A stretch of DNA of 64,000 bases from Roseofilum acuticapitatum BLCC-M154. GTDB taxonomy: Bacteria > Cyanobacteriota > Cyanobacteriia > Cyanobacteriales > Desertifilaceae. Below are positions 1 to 9,064 of the stretch, in pieces; the first letter of the stretch is position 1; each line of letters starts with the position of its first letter. The notes under the pieces are model-generated. The model worked only from the letters and a program-made list of their open reading frames with translations. It did no database searches and was not told where the DNA came from. Location: the NCBI RefSeq assembly GCF_030068475.1, contig NZ_JAQOSP010000141.1:1-64000 (forward strand), in the 5' to 3' direction. The translations under genes and the position numbers were made by a program.

Positions 1-89
1 ATGGGAACTTGCTTGGCTTTGGCATAAAGTTTAAGTGTCTCATACTCGGTTTCAGACAATAAAAGTTGCAGTCGTTTTGTTCTTGCCAT
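1..89 (-). CDS. partial small antitoxin-like protein (N-terminus only)
   Basis: A reading frame begins with ATG at 89 and runs leftward off the window, so only 29 residues are visible (it starts MARTKRLQLLLSETEYETL). Short basic N-termini followed by an LSETEYE-type strand and helix are common in ribbon-helix-helix antitoxins or DNA-binding proteins, but too little is present to assign a family. A TATA-rich stretch lies just upstream in its direction of transcription (about 100-125) and could hold a promoter. Most of the gene, and any toxin partner, lies outside the window. Confidence 0.45.
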   Translation of the reverse strand, partial: MARTKRLQLLLSETEYETLKLYAKAKQVP

Positions 90-255
90 AATCTCTAATA
101 ATGTGTATAATTAGAGTATAGCGGATAGGGTAATCAACCGCGTTAAAAACCCAGTAGCCGCAAGGAATCTAGAGTAAGTGGACTCATTGAACCAAGAATC
201 CACTCGCCTTTAGGCAGTGGAGTGTCAAAATGTCTCTTAACGATTTGCCAAGTTC

Positions 256-408
256 CCTCATCCCCCAGCCCCTTCTCCCCCAGGAGAAGGGGAGCAAAAG
301 TCCATCTCCCGTGGGAGAGGGATTTAGGGAGAGGGCAGATCTTAACCGTTGTCCTCATCCCCCAGCCCCTTCTCCCGTGGGAGAGGGATTCAGGGAGAGG
401 GCAGATCT
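256..408. repeat. two tandem copies of a palindromic CCCTTCTCC / GGAGAAGGG repeat
   Basis: Two consecutive units (about 256-346 and 352-408) each carry a CCCCAGCCCCTTCTCCC arm and a GGGAGAGGGAT-TAGGGAGAGGG arm able to fold back on each other. The same core occurs at about 20,938-21,020 and inside the element at 48,054-48,230. The stretch 90-255 holds no gene I can support. The repeat lies directly before the transporter gene that begins at 436, so it may form part of its leader. Confidence 0.75.
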
Positions 409-435
409 TCGCCTGTCACCCTCAACTCTGGAAAC

Positions 436-1449
436 ATGCATCTAAAATCCCTCAACTCTCAATCCCCTTGGCTCTTCTCCCTACTGCTCATCTCCCCCTT
501 CTTCTTTTGGGGAACCGCCATGGTTGCCATGAAAGGTTCCCTCCCCCACACCACCCCCTTCTTCGTGGCTACCCTGCGCCTCGTTCCTGCCGGACTGTTA
601 ATCCTGCTCACCGGTTGGCTCACCCAACGTCCCCAACCCCAAGGCATCAAAGCCTGGTTATGGATTAGCCTCTTCGCCCTGATCGATGGAACCCTCTTCC
701 AGGGCTTTCTCGCCCAAGGATTAGTCAGAACCAATGCTGGACTCGGCTCCGTGATGATTGACTCCCAACCCCTAGCCGTCGCACTGATGGCTGCCTGGTT
801 ATTCGGGGAAACTATTGGTTGGTGGGGGGCATTGGGCTTAATCTTGGGAGTTAGTGGTATCAGTCTGATCGGCTTACCCGATGAATGGATTTTAGGCGGC
901 TTCCCTCTAGAGGAGATCCAGATCGGCCAGATTTTCCAGAACGGACAAGGCTTAATGCTCTTTGCCGCCCTCTCCATGGCGATAGGAACGATTCTGATCC
1001 GCTATGTGAGCCGTCATGCCGATCCGGTGATGGCTACCGGTTGGCATATGATCCTGGGTGGACTGCCCCTGATGCTCGGCTCTGGACTTTGGGAAAGCCA
1101 TCAGTGGGATCATCTGTTGCTCACGGATTGGCTGGCGATCGCCTACTCAACCACCTTTGGCAGTGCGATCGCCTACGGCCTCTTTTTCTACTTCGCCTCC
1201 TCCGGCAACCTCACCAGCCTCAGTTCCCTCACCTTCCTCACCCCCGTCTTTGCCCTCTTCTTTGGTAATCTGATCCTCGAAGAAGTCCTCAGTCCCCTAC
1301 AATGGCTAGGTGTAGGATTAACCCTGATCAGCATCTACCTCGTCAACCAACGGGAAACCTTAGCGGCCAAATTTAACCTTAAATTTTCCCCGAACCCGGA
1401 TTCCTCCCTCGCTCAACAGAGAGTCGAAATTGACAAACATAACCCATAA
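436..1449 (+). CDS. DMT-superfamily EamA-type permease
   Basis: The 337-residue product is almost wholly hydrophobic, with about ten predicted membrane segments in two homologous halves (roughly residues 15-140 and 172-305). This is the typical arrangement of EamA drug/metabolite transporters in the inner membrane. The frame is open from a TTG at 349, but that extension is encoded by the upstream palindromic repeat, so ATG 436 (start MHLKSLNS) is preferred. Family members export amino acids, metabolites or drugs; the substrate cannot be read from the sequence. The C-terminal tail after the last segment is hydrophilic. The gene stands alone, with about 215 bases before the next one. Confidence 0.85.
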   Translation: MHLKSLNSQSPWLFSLLLISPFFFWGTAMVAMKGSLPHTTPFFVATLRLVPAGLLILLTGWLTQRPQPQGIKAWLWISLFALIDGTLFQGFLAQGLVRTNAGLGSVMIDSQPLAVALMAAWLFGETIGWWGALGLILGVSGISLIGLPDEWILGGFPLEEIQIGQIFQNGQGLMLFAALSMAIGTILIRYVSRHADPVMATGWHMILGGLPLMLGSGLWESHQWDHLLLTDWLAIAYSTTFGSAIAYGLFFYFASSGNLTSLSSLTFLTPVFALFFGNLILEEVLSPLQWLGVGLTLISIYLVNQRETLAAKFNLKFSPNPDSSLAQQRVEIDKHNP

Positions 1450-1665
1450 ACCTTGGTCTTAGCCTATGGTAAAATCTTCCTAGAATCCTCCATATCCATA
1501 CCTACAAAATTGCTCAACCCCTTCCGAGCATCTGCTGAAGCCCCCCTTACCAGAGCATAGCTCGTAAAATAGGGTAAGTAGGCTTGCCACCCAGAGCAAT
1601 CCAAGGTATCACAGACTCATAGATCCCGATCCATCAACTCGCTTTTCCGGCAACGGCTTACCCTA

Positions 1666-3168
1666 ATGTCCTATCGCCTCCCCCTATGCATTTTTAGTAC
1701 CCTTGCCAGTCTAGGAATCATCAGTTCTGGGACGGCGATCGCCCGCCTTCCCCTCCCTCACCCTGAAAACCCCTCTTTTCTCCTCGCCCAAGCCTCCGAA
1801 AATGCCTGCGCCCAGGGTCTAGACTTAGCCCAAAAAGCCAATCAAGCCGGAAAAAGTGCCACCACAGCCGGCCAATGGACTCAGATTTCCCAGCAATGGC
1901 AACAAGCAGCCGACTTCATGACTCAAGTGCCGCCAGAAGATGACTGTTATACCAAAGCCCAAGATCGGATTTACTTTTATCGCAACAATAGTCAAATTGC
2001 CTTAGAAGAAGCCGAAAAAAGCCGTACCCCCAGGCCCTTTCTTTCCCTAGGCGCTCAAGGAGAAGCCGTAAGCCAACTTCAGCAACAGCTCAAAACCCTA
2101 GGCTATTTTCAAGGGGAAGTCGATGGTATTTTTGCCCAAACTACCCAGGAAGCGGCGATCGCCTTCCAAAACGCCCAAGGCTTAACTCCCGATGGGCAAG
2201 TGGGTCAAAATACTTGGGATAGCCTAGACTCCGCCCTCCTTACCCAAACTCCCCAGGAAACCCCCACCGAAGAAAGCAAACCCCGAAACAATAAAAAACC
2301 CTCCAAGAAACAAGGGATACTCGGTTGGGTCATCATGGGTTTAGGCGGTTTAACCGTTTTAGGGGGAACGATTTTTATCCTGCTTAAGCTACTCAACCGA
2401 GGAGATGAAGAAGACGAATTTGAAGACGAAGAAGACGATCCAGATACCTCATCACCTGAACTCATGCCTTCCCTTGCACAAGCCACTCTAGAAAAACTCC
2501 GTAATGGGAAATCCGATCCTGGCGATCGAGAAACAGAATCACAAAGCTTATCGGAAGAGGAACTTGAGCCAATCCTCCCAGGACAACCAAGCCATCCAGA
2601 ACTGAAAAAAGAAGATCCACCTCCAGAAGAATCACCCCAAGAATCCGAAGAAAATCATCAGATTTTGCCCATTAATGAAACCACCCGGTTACCCAAACTC
2701 ACCCTAGTTGAGGATTTAATTAAAGACTTAGAAAATATCGATCCCCAAAAACGCCGCCAAGCCATTTGGGAATTGGGACAACGGGGTAACTCTCTAGCCG
2801 TGCAACCCTTACTTAATTTACTCTTTGATTCGGATTCAGGACAGCGCACCCTAATTTTATCTGCCCTATCGGAAATTGGCATAAAAACCATTAAGCCCAT
2901 GAATCGCGCCCTATCCTTATCTTTGCAGGATGAGAATCCCGAAGTGAGAAAAAATGCGATTCGAGATTTTACTCGCATGTATGAACTGATTGCCACAGTC
3001 AGCCATATGATGTGTCATGCAGTTGACGATCCTGATGAAGAAGTGCAAGAAGTGGCAGAGTGGGCAGTGCTGCAATTACGACGTATTAGTGCCATGTCCA
3101 ATCGAGTAAAACTGAAAGAGAAACGCTCTTCTGATTCATCCGATGACTTTTTAGATGATGAGGATTAA
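1666..3168 (+). CDS. secreted/membrane peptidoglycan-binding protein with HEAT-like repeats
   Basis: The 500-residue protein starts with a signal-peptide-like segment (residues 1-27). A peptidoglycan-binding-1 type domain follows at about 126-187 (pattern LGAQGEAVSQLQQQLKTLGY, then DGIFAQTTQEA and DGQVGQNTWDSL). A clear membrane segment lies at about 217-243, then a very acidic linker (EDEEDD) and a C-terminal helical region (about 345-475) with HEAT-like repeats (WELGQRGNSLAVQPLLNLL). One plausible topology puts the wall-binding domain in the periplasm and the repeats in the cytoplasm, linking envelope to an internal partner. The fusion is visible; the partner and role are unknown. It is convergent with the histidine kinase gene. 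Confidence 0.75.
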   Translation: MSYRLPLCIFSTLASLGIISSGTAIARLPLPHPENPSFLLAQASENACAQGLDLAQKANQAGKSATTAGQWTQISQQWQQAADFMTQVPPEDDCYTKAQDRIYFYRNNSQIALEEAEKSRTPRPFLSLGAQGEAVSQLQQQLKTLGYFQGEVDGIFAQTTQEAAIAFQNAQGLTPDGQVGQNTWDSLDSALLTQTPQETPTEESKPRNNKKPSKKQGILGWVIMGLGGLTVLGGTIFILLKLLNRGDEEDEFEDEEDDPDTSSPELMPSLAQATLEKLRNGKSDPGDRETESQSLSEEELEPILPGQPSHPELKKEDPPPEESPQESEENHQILPINETTRLPKLTLVEDLIKDLENIDPQKRRQAIWELGQRGNSLAVQPLLNLLFDSDSGQRTLILSALSEIGIKTIKPMNRALSLSLQDENPEVRKNAIRDFTRMYELIATVSHMMCHAVDDPDEEVQEVAEWAVLQLRRISAMSNRVKLKEKRSSDSSDDFLDDED

Positions 3169-3205
3169 GAACGTCCTTACCCATCCCCATTACCAACCTA
3201 ACTCT

Positions 3206-5554
3206 CTATAAATAGTGTTCTAATAAAACTTCAATTTCTTCCACTTTAAATTCATGGGCGAGTTGAAGAATGAATTCAGAAAACTCTGAATAATTTCCTT
3301 CCCAAGTAGCTATTTTTTCTCGAATAGCAATAGTATCGGCTTCTTGGGTAAGTTTTAATAATTCTTCAAGGTCTTGATGGGGAGGTAAATATATAAAATC
3401 AGGGGCTTTTTTTTCTAGGGTTTCTTCTCTCTTGCCTGGGTATTCTGGAGTCTCATACAGCCATTTTAAATTTATAGTTTTGCCCTGGGGCAATTCATTG
3501 TGAGCTAAGGGAATATGAAGAGTAAAGAAAAATTCGCTCCCTTCACCCAGTTGGCTTTTAACCTCAAGAGTCCCCCCCATCAGTTGCACAATGCGTTGGG
3601 AAATGGTTAATCCCAGACCGGTTCCTTGAGCTTGTTGACCCAGATCTCCCACTTGTTCAAAGGCTTCAAAAAGTTTCTGCTGGTCTTCTAGAGCAATACC
3701 CCTTCCGGTATCCATCACTTGAAAGAGAATGGAAGCATTGGTTTGTGATAATTCCAGTACATTTACCCTTAATATCACCGAACCATGATCTGTAAACTTA
3801 ATGGCATTAGCCAATAAATTAATTAAAACTTGTCGCAACCTTTTTTCATCGACTTCAACCCGTTCAGGTAATTGGTTGCCAGGCTGATAAATGAACTGAA
3901 TGTTCTTTTCTTGGGCACGAATTCTACAAATTTCTACCACACTTTGCAAGACATAGGGCAAACAGACAGGAGCAGGAACTAATTCTAATTTGCCTGCCTC
4001 GATTTTGGATAAATCTAAAATCTCATTAATCAAGGTCAGTAAATGAGATCCAGATTGATAAATAATATTAACTCTATGCTGTTCTCGATCGCCTAATGTG
4101 GAGCTGCGCTGCAAGAGTTGGGCATAGCCCAGGATGCCATTGAGGGGGGTTCGCAGTTCATGACTCATGCTGGCTAAAAAATCGCTCTTGGCTTGATTCG
4201 CAACTTCTGCTTGCTGTTTTGCCCTAGCTAATTGTTGGTTAGATTCCTGTAATTCTGCGGTTCGCTCTTCAACTTTTTGTTCTAAAGTTAAAAAAATATT
4301 TTGCAGTTGTTCTGCCATATTGGTGAAGGACTGAGCCAGTTGACCAACTTCATCGTTACGATTAATATCAATCCGGCTCTCCCATTTTCCGGTGGCAATA
4401 TCTTTAGCAGCTTGATTGATACTAATAATAGGTTTTATGACCCATTCAGCCATGATAATCCCTAAGAGTATGGACAAGATTAAAGCCCCAATACACATGA
4501 TGATGGTAATCTGAGTATTCGTATTAATTTGTTCCATAAAATCGGATTCTGGGACGGCAATCACCACTAACCAATCTAATCCTCGTTTGTCACTGTAGGG
4601 AATAACCTCAACAAATTGGCGATCGCCATCTAGATTAAAATCGAGTTGCTCTACTGTATGAATCGCTGCTAAAGTTGTATATTTTTGTTTTAGAGTTTGA
4701 GCGGCTAGGCGAATTAGAGCATTTTCGGCATTTTCGGCTTTGACTCGTTGCACCCCTTTTATGGTGTTTAGGGTGACGGGGGTGAGGGTAGAATTGGCCA
4801 CGAGCGTGCCATCCCGTTCCATGATGAAAATTTGCCCAGTCTTGCCAATTTTTAAGCTGGATAAAAAGTCGTTAATTTGAGAGAGATACAGACGAACGGT
4901 TAAGACTCCCAAAAGTTCTCCTTGTTCGCCATAAACGGAGATACTTGTTGGTAAAACTAAAAGGTTATCATCAGAAAAAAAGCTAAAAATAGGGTTCCAA
5001 GATTGTGCATTTTGTAACAGAGTATTTTTGTACCAGTTCCGGGTTCGAGGGTCAAAGGCGGGTTGGACAGCAATAATACCGGTGCGATCGCCATTTTCAT
5101 CTAAACTATAGGTGGTCATTTGGTAGTTGGTGGAGGCATCAGAGACTTGTAGGATAATATCGGAGCGATCGCTAGTATATTCAATGGCAGTGAAGTCCCC
5201 ATTATGGCTACCAAAGGCAATATTGCCAATACTCGGAAAAATTTTGAGCTGTTTCCAAAATTGCTGTTCTCGACTAGCGGCATCCAGAAGGTTAAAGTTA
5301 CCCTGTGTGGAATTTTCAAGATTCAGTTGATTGATTAGATGGGGGGTTTCTAAATACCGATCTAAATAAAGCTGTACTCTAGTCACTATTTCTTCCCTCA
5401 GTTCCAGAGCAAGCTGATTAACAGCTTGTTGTCCGTTGCGAATCGACAACCAACCCGTTAAGATCACTGAGGCAGAAATTTGCATCACAAAGGGAAGAAT
5501 TAAAACCGTTCTCAGGGATTTTCTCTGATAAAAGGGTTTTGCGAATAAGGTCAT
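3206..5554 (-). CDS. membrane sensor histidine kinase (Cache-HAMP-HisKA-HATPase)
   Basis: The 782-residue protein has a membrane segment at about 16-37 and a large extracytoplasmic region (about 40-345) of Cache type. A second membrane segment (about 348-372) is followed by HAMP (about 373-425), a short coiled coil, a HisKA domain with the phospho-acceptor H465 in SHELRTPLNG, and a HATPase domain (about 568-682). That domain shows the N box (LLANAIKF), DTGRGI and GTGLGLT. About 100 residues follow the kinase core and contain no receiver domain, although hybrid kinases often carry one there. No response regulator is adjacent, so it is an orphan kinase in this window. Cache sensors usually bind small extracellular ligands; the ligand here is unknown. 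Confidence 0.9.
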   Translation of the reverse strand: MTLFAKPFYQRKSLRTVLILPFVMQISASVILTGWLSIRNGQQAVNQLALELREEIVTRVQLYLDRYLETPHLINQLNLENSTQGNFNLLDAASREQQFWKQLKIFPSIGNIAFGSHNGDFTAIEYTSDRSDIILQVSDASTNYQMTTYSLDENGDRTGIIAVQPAFDPRTRNWYKNTLLQNAQSWNPIFSFFSDDNLLVLPTSISVYGEQGELLGVLTVRLYLSQINDFLSSLKIGKTGQIFIMERDGTLVANSTLTPVTLNTIKGVQRVKAENAENALIRLAAQTLKQKYTTLAAIHTVEQLDFNLDGDRQFVEVIPYSDKRGLDWLVVIAVPESDFMEQINTNTQITIIMCIGALILSILLGIIMAEWVIKPIISINQAAKDIATGKWESRIDINRNDEVGQLAQSFTNMAEQLQNIFLTLEQKVEERTAELQESNQQLARAKQQAEVANQAKSDFLASMSHELRTPLNGILGYAQLLQRSSTLGDREQHRVNIIYQSGSHLLTLINEILDLSKIEAGKLELVPAPVCLPYVLQSVVEICRIRAQEKNIQFIYQPGNQLPERVEVDEKRLRQVLINLLANAIKFTDHGSVILRVNVLELSQTNASILFQVMDTGRGIALEDQQKLFEAFEQVGDLGQQAQGTGLGLTISQRIVQLMGGTLEVKSQLGEGSEFFFTLHIPLAHNELPQGKTINLKWLYETPEYPGKREETLEKKAPDFIYLPPHQDLEELLKLTQEADTIAIREKIATWEGNYSEFSEFILQLAHEFKVEEIEVLLEHYL

Positions 5555-5668
5555 AGATATTAAAAACAGGATTTTATGGTAGTTTTTATATCCTAATCCC
5601 CCATTTGTCTACTGTAGAAACTCCTTTTTTCAGGTTGGCAGAAACTGAGGACATCCTTAAGGTTTAGG

Positions 5669-7066
5669 TTATCTAGAGGCTACGGAGGCACAGATTACCC
5701 CTTGAGCTTCTAGAACAGCAGCCACGCGCAAAATGAGCGCCTCATTGTAGGGAGCGGCCATAATTTGTACCCCTACAGGGAGTTTATGGGGTCGATGGAT
5801 GGGAACGGATAAGACGGGTAATCCAATGAAGGAGAGGGGTTGAGTATAGCGACCCAAATTGGGACGCAGCAGGATGTCTTCTCCCTCAATATTTAGGGTA
5901 GTTTGACCGATGGGGGTAGCCAGACAGGGAGTAGTGGGGGCAAGAATAACATCGACTTCCCGAAAGACTTCCCGGATGCGATCGCGATACCAGCGTCGAA
6001 AACGCTGTGCATTTAAATACCATTGTACCGGAATCATGGCCCCTGCCAAAAAGCGATCGCGCGTCGCCGGATCGAAATCCTGGGGAGAGCGTTTCAAGTC
6101 GGACAAATGCAGATTCGCCCCTTCACTAGCGGTAATTAAATAAGCGGCTTCTCTTGCTCGCTCCACTTCCGGTAAGCTCACCCTCTGGGTTACACCTAGC
6201 ACCTGGGCGACCTTTTCCAAGGCTTCAAACACCTCTGGTTCTCCCCCCTGAGTAAAATAATCATCGGCGATCGCGATTCGTAAAGATTCGATTTTTTGAT
6301 GCAGTTGGGGTAAACAAGGTTCAGGGGGCAGGGTGCAACAGACCGGATCGAGAGGATCTTCCCCTTGCAAAATATCAAACAACGTTGTGATGTCCCGAAC
6401 GGAACGCCCAAAGGGGCCAATATGATCCAAGCTACTGGAAAACAACTTTACACCAGCACGGGAGAGACGGCCATAGGTCGGTTTGAAGCCATAAACGCCG
6501 CACAACGCCGCCGGAACCCGGATCGAACCATTGGTATCTGAGCCTAAACTAAAGGGCACTAAACCGCCAGCAACGCAGGCTGCTGAACCTCCCGATGAGC
6601 CTCCAGCTATTCGGGTCAGGTCATGGGGGTTATGGGTGGGGCCATAATGGGCATTTTCGGTGACAAACCCATAGGCATACTCATCCATATTCAAGGCTCC
6701 CATAAGGATAGCCCCCGCTCTTTGCAAACGGGCGATCGCCGTGGCATCTGAGAGAGCAGGAGCATGGGAGCGATGGATTTTAGAACCGGCAACCGTGGTG
6801 ACTCCAGCAATATCAAACAAATTCTTCACCGCAAAGGGAACCCCCGCTAGGGCCCCTGGTCTGTCTCCCCGCTCCAAGCCTCGATCCATGGCTTTGGCCT
6901 TGTCCAGGGCTTCCTCTGCCAATAGGGTGGTAAAACAGTTGAGAGCTGGATTATAGAGATCGATACGGTTTAAGGTCGCTTCTAGAATCTCCTGGGCACG
7001 ATATTGTTGGTTGCGTACTCCACGGGCGATCGCAACTGCATCGAGATAATCAAGATCCAAGGTCAT
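5669..7066 (-). CDS. AtzE-like amidase-signature hydrolase
   Basis: This 465-residue amidase-signature enzyme keeps the Ser-cisSer-Lys triad: K81 in PFAVKNLFD, the glycine/serine motif GGSSGGS at 155-161 and the nucleophile region around S181 (NGSIRVPA). The closest recalled group is the AtzE amidohydrolase family, which acts on carboxybiuret-type substrates in s-triazine and related nitrogen catabolism. Support comes from the small DUF4089/AtzG-like gene immediately upstream, whose stop overlaps this start by 4 bases (ATGA), indicating translational coupling. GatA of the Glu-tRNA amidotransferase has the same fold, but no gatB or gatC lies nearby. Substrate specificity is inferred only. Confidence 0.8.
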   Translation of the reverse strand: MTLDLDYLDAVAIARGVRNQQYRAQEILEATLNRIDLYNPALNCFTTLLAEEALDKAKAMDRGLERGDRPGALAGVPFAVKNLFDIAGVTTVAGSKIHRSHAPALSDATAIARLQRAGAILMGALNMDEYAYGFVTENAHYGPTHNPHDLTRIAGGSSGGSAACVAGGLVPFSLGSDTNGSIRVPAALCGVYGFKPTYGRLSRAGVKLFSSSLDHIGPFGRSVRDITTLFDILQGEDPLDPVCCTLPPEPCLPQLHQKIESLRIAIADDYFTQGGEPEVFEALEKVAQVLGVTQRVSLPEVERAREAAYLITASEGANLHLSDLKRSPQDFDPATRDRFLAGAMIPVQWYLNAQRFRRWYRDRIREVFREVDVILAPTTPCLATPIGQTTLNIEGEDILLRPNLGRYTQPLSFIGLPVLSVPIHRPHKLPVGVQIMAAPYNEALILRVAAVLEAQGVICASVASR

Positions 7067-7251
7067 GGCTTAAAAATGGGAGCAACTTCAAGATCTTCAG
7101 GCAAAGGAAATTGGTTTAGGGATTGGGCGATCGCCATCAACCGAGTCATATTTTCGATCGTGCCGGGTTGATTCGCCCATTCTGGCGGCAAATCGAGCAG
7201 GGATGCCATTTGTACCACAAAGGTTTCTGGATTGGGGTCTTGAGTATTCAT
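7063..7251 (-). CDS. AtzG-like (DUF4089) small amidase partner
   Basis: The 62-residue protein resembles DUF4089/AtzG small subunits: a short helical polypeptide with a LDLPPEW motif and a hydrophobic/proline C-terminus (FPLPEDLEVAPIF). In the known AtzEG complex this subunit wraps the amidase in the way GatC wraps GatA. Its final codons overlap the amidase start by 4 bases, so the two are very probably co-transcribed and translated as partners. Family assignment is from recalled pattern, not from a search. Confidence 0.7.
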   Translation of the reverse strand: MNTQDPNPETFVVQMASLLDLPPEWANQPGTIENMTRLMAIAQSLNQFPLPEDLEVAPIFKP

Positions 7252-7434
7252 AGAATCGGTTTACCAAAGCCTCCCATACTTGTAGCAATTTACCATAAGG
7301 CATGAACGCGATCGTCTAGAGTTGACAGTGGATAGTCAAAGCGTGGATAGTTGACGATTGAGAGTTAACCGTCACCCATTCCACCAGGTCTCTCCCTAGT
7401 GTTGTGTCTCTGCTTCTATTTTCCTCATTCTGGT

Positions 7435-9054
7435 ATGGTTTGGCGACAGGGGTTTAAGGTTTCTTCATGGATTTTAGTAGCGCTCTCTGGGGGTTTATGC
7501 TCTTTGGGCATCCATCACGGGGCGATCGAGGCCCAAGAATCAGCGCCTCCTCTTCCCTTAGCGGAGTCTAGCGATCTGCCCACCCAGATTACAGTTGAGC
7601 AATTTGAGGTCATCGGAAGTACGGTATTGAGTGCTGAAGAATTAGCCACTCTCACTGCTCCTTTCACCAACCGTCCCCTGTCCTTAGCCGAGTTATTCCA
7701 AGTGAGCTACGAGATTACCCAAGCCTATCACGATCGCGGCTATATCAATTCTGGAGCATTTATTCCCCCCCAAGAACTGCAAGGAGGGGGGGTTATCCTT
7801 CAAGTGATAGAAGGGGGAATCGAGGAGATTGAAGTGACGGGAAACCGACTGTTACGCACTGCATATATTGAAGAGCGTCTGCGTTTAGCCACTCAAAAGC
7901 CTTTTAATGTGAATCGTTTATTACAAGGATTGCAACTGCTGCAAGTCAATCCCCTGATTGAGCGTCTATCGAGTGAGTTATCCACCAGCGCCCAACCGGG
8001 GTTAAGTCGGCTCAGGGTTAAGATTAGGGAAGCGGATTCCTTACAAGGACGGATTGTGGCTGATAATGCTGGTTTACCTAGTGTGGGCAGTTTTCGCCGA
8101 GGATTCGGACTGACGGAGGGCAATCTGTTGGGATGGGGCGATCGCCTCAATTTCGATTATTACCAGACTGACGGCAGTCACAGCGTTGAGGTTGGCTATA
8201 CTTTTCCCCTTAATCCGCGCAATGGAACCCTAGAACTGGCCTATGGTAGGACAAGCAGCGAGATGATTGAAGAGCCATTGAATCCCCTAGATGTAGAAAC
8301 GGCATCGCGCTATTATGAACTCGCTTTCCGGCAACCGATTTTACAAAATCCTACGGAAGAGTTGGCGATCGGAGTGACATTATCACGCCAAGAAAGTGAA
8401 ACTTTTTTAGAGGATCGAGCCTTTCCCCTTGCTTTAGGTGCAGACGATCGAGGACACACCAAAGTAACCGCCTTACGTTTCTTCCAAGAATGGACAAAAC
8501 GCAATCCCACAGAAGTTTTATTTTTGCGCTCTCAATTCAGTTTCGGCATCAATCTTTTCGGAGTGACTGAAAACCCCGATCCCCTTCCCGATAATCATTT
8601 TTTTGCCTGGCACTTACAAGGACAATGGTCTAAACTCTGGGGTGAAGAAAACCTCTTACTCTGGCGCAGTCATTTACAACTGGCAACTAACCCCTTACTC
8701 CCTCTAGAAGCCTTTCGCTTAGGGGGATTAGATACAGTGCGCGGCTATCGTCAAGATGGCATATTAACCGATAGTGGTTGGTTTTCTGCCTTAGAATTGC
8801 GCTTTCCCCTATTTAAAATTCCCCAGTGGGATAGCCAAATCCAATTGACTCCTTTTTTTGATTATGGCATCGGTTGGAATCTCTCTGGTAGGGATAACCA
8901 ACAGTTATCTTCCCTAGGAATAGGATTGCTCTGGCAACAAGACAATTTTACTGCTGGAGTACAGTGGGGAATGGCGTTAACCGATAGTCCAGTGGATCGA
9001 AGAACTTGGCAAGAACATGGGTTTTCTTTCTTTATTTTGTATCAGCCTTTTTGA
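7435..9054 (+). CDS. TpsB/ShlB-type outer-membrane secretion pore (POTRA plus beta-barrel)
   Basis: From ATG 7435 the product is 540 residues and begins with a signal-peptide-like segment. A POTRA domain follows (about 45-130: ITVEQFEVIGSTVLSAEEL and later GYINSGAFIPPQ), then a second POTRA-like strand region (GGIEEIEVTGNRLL) and a C-terminal barrel ending in FILYQPF, with an aromatic last residue as expected for BAM substrates. The barrel motif LGGLDTVRGYRQ matches the conserved loop of FhaC/ShlB pores. Such proteins export large TpsA exoproteins; none is encoded next door, so its substrate lies elsewhere. The open frame extends back to a GTG at 7399, but the ATG yields the better signal peptide. 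Confidence 0.88.
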   Translation: MVWRQGFKVSSWILVALSGGLCSLGIHHGAIEAQESAPPLPLAESSDLPTQITVEQFEVIGSTVLSAEELATLTAPFTNRPLSLAELFQVSYEITQAYHDRGYINSGAFIPPQELQGGGVILQVIEGGIEEIEVTGNRLLRTAYIEERLRLATQKPFNVNRLLQGLQLLQVNPLIERLSSELSTSAQPGLSRLRVKIREADSLQGRIVADNAGLPSVGSFRRGFGLTEGNLLGWGDRLNFDYYQTDGSHSVEVGYTFPLNPRNGTLELAYGRTSSEMIEEPLNPLDVETASRYYELAFRQPILQNPTEELAIGVTLSRQESETFLEDRAFPLALGADDRGHTKVTALRFFQEWTKRNPTEVLFLRSQFSFGINLFGVTENPDPLPDNHFFAWHLQGQWSKLWGEENLLLWRSHLQLATNPLLPLEAFRLGGLDTVRGYRQDGILTDSGWFSALELRFPLFKIPQWDSQIQLTPFFDYGIGWNLSGRDNQQLSSLGIGLLWQQDNFTAGVQWGMALTDSPVDRRTWQEHGFSFFILYQPF

Positions 9055-9064
9055 TGCCCAATCG

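Noticed and set aside
256-408. A coding extension of the permease gene back to 349, or a separate gene
   Set aside because: The translation there comes from a palindromic repeat (SSPSPFSRGRG-type), which appears in several frames and in other places; the ATG at 436 is the natural start.
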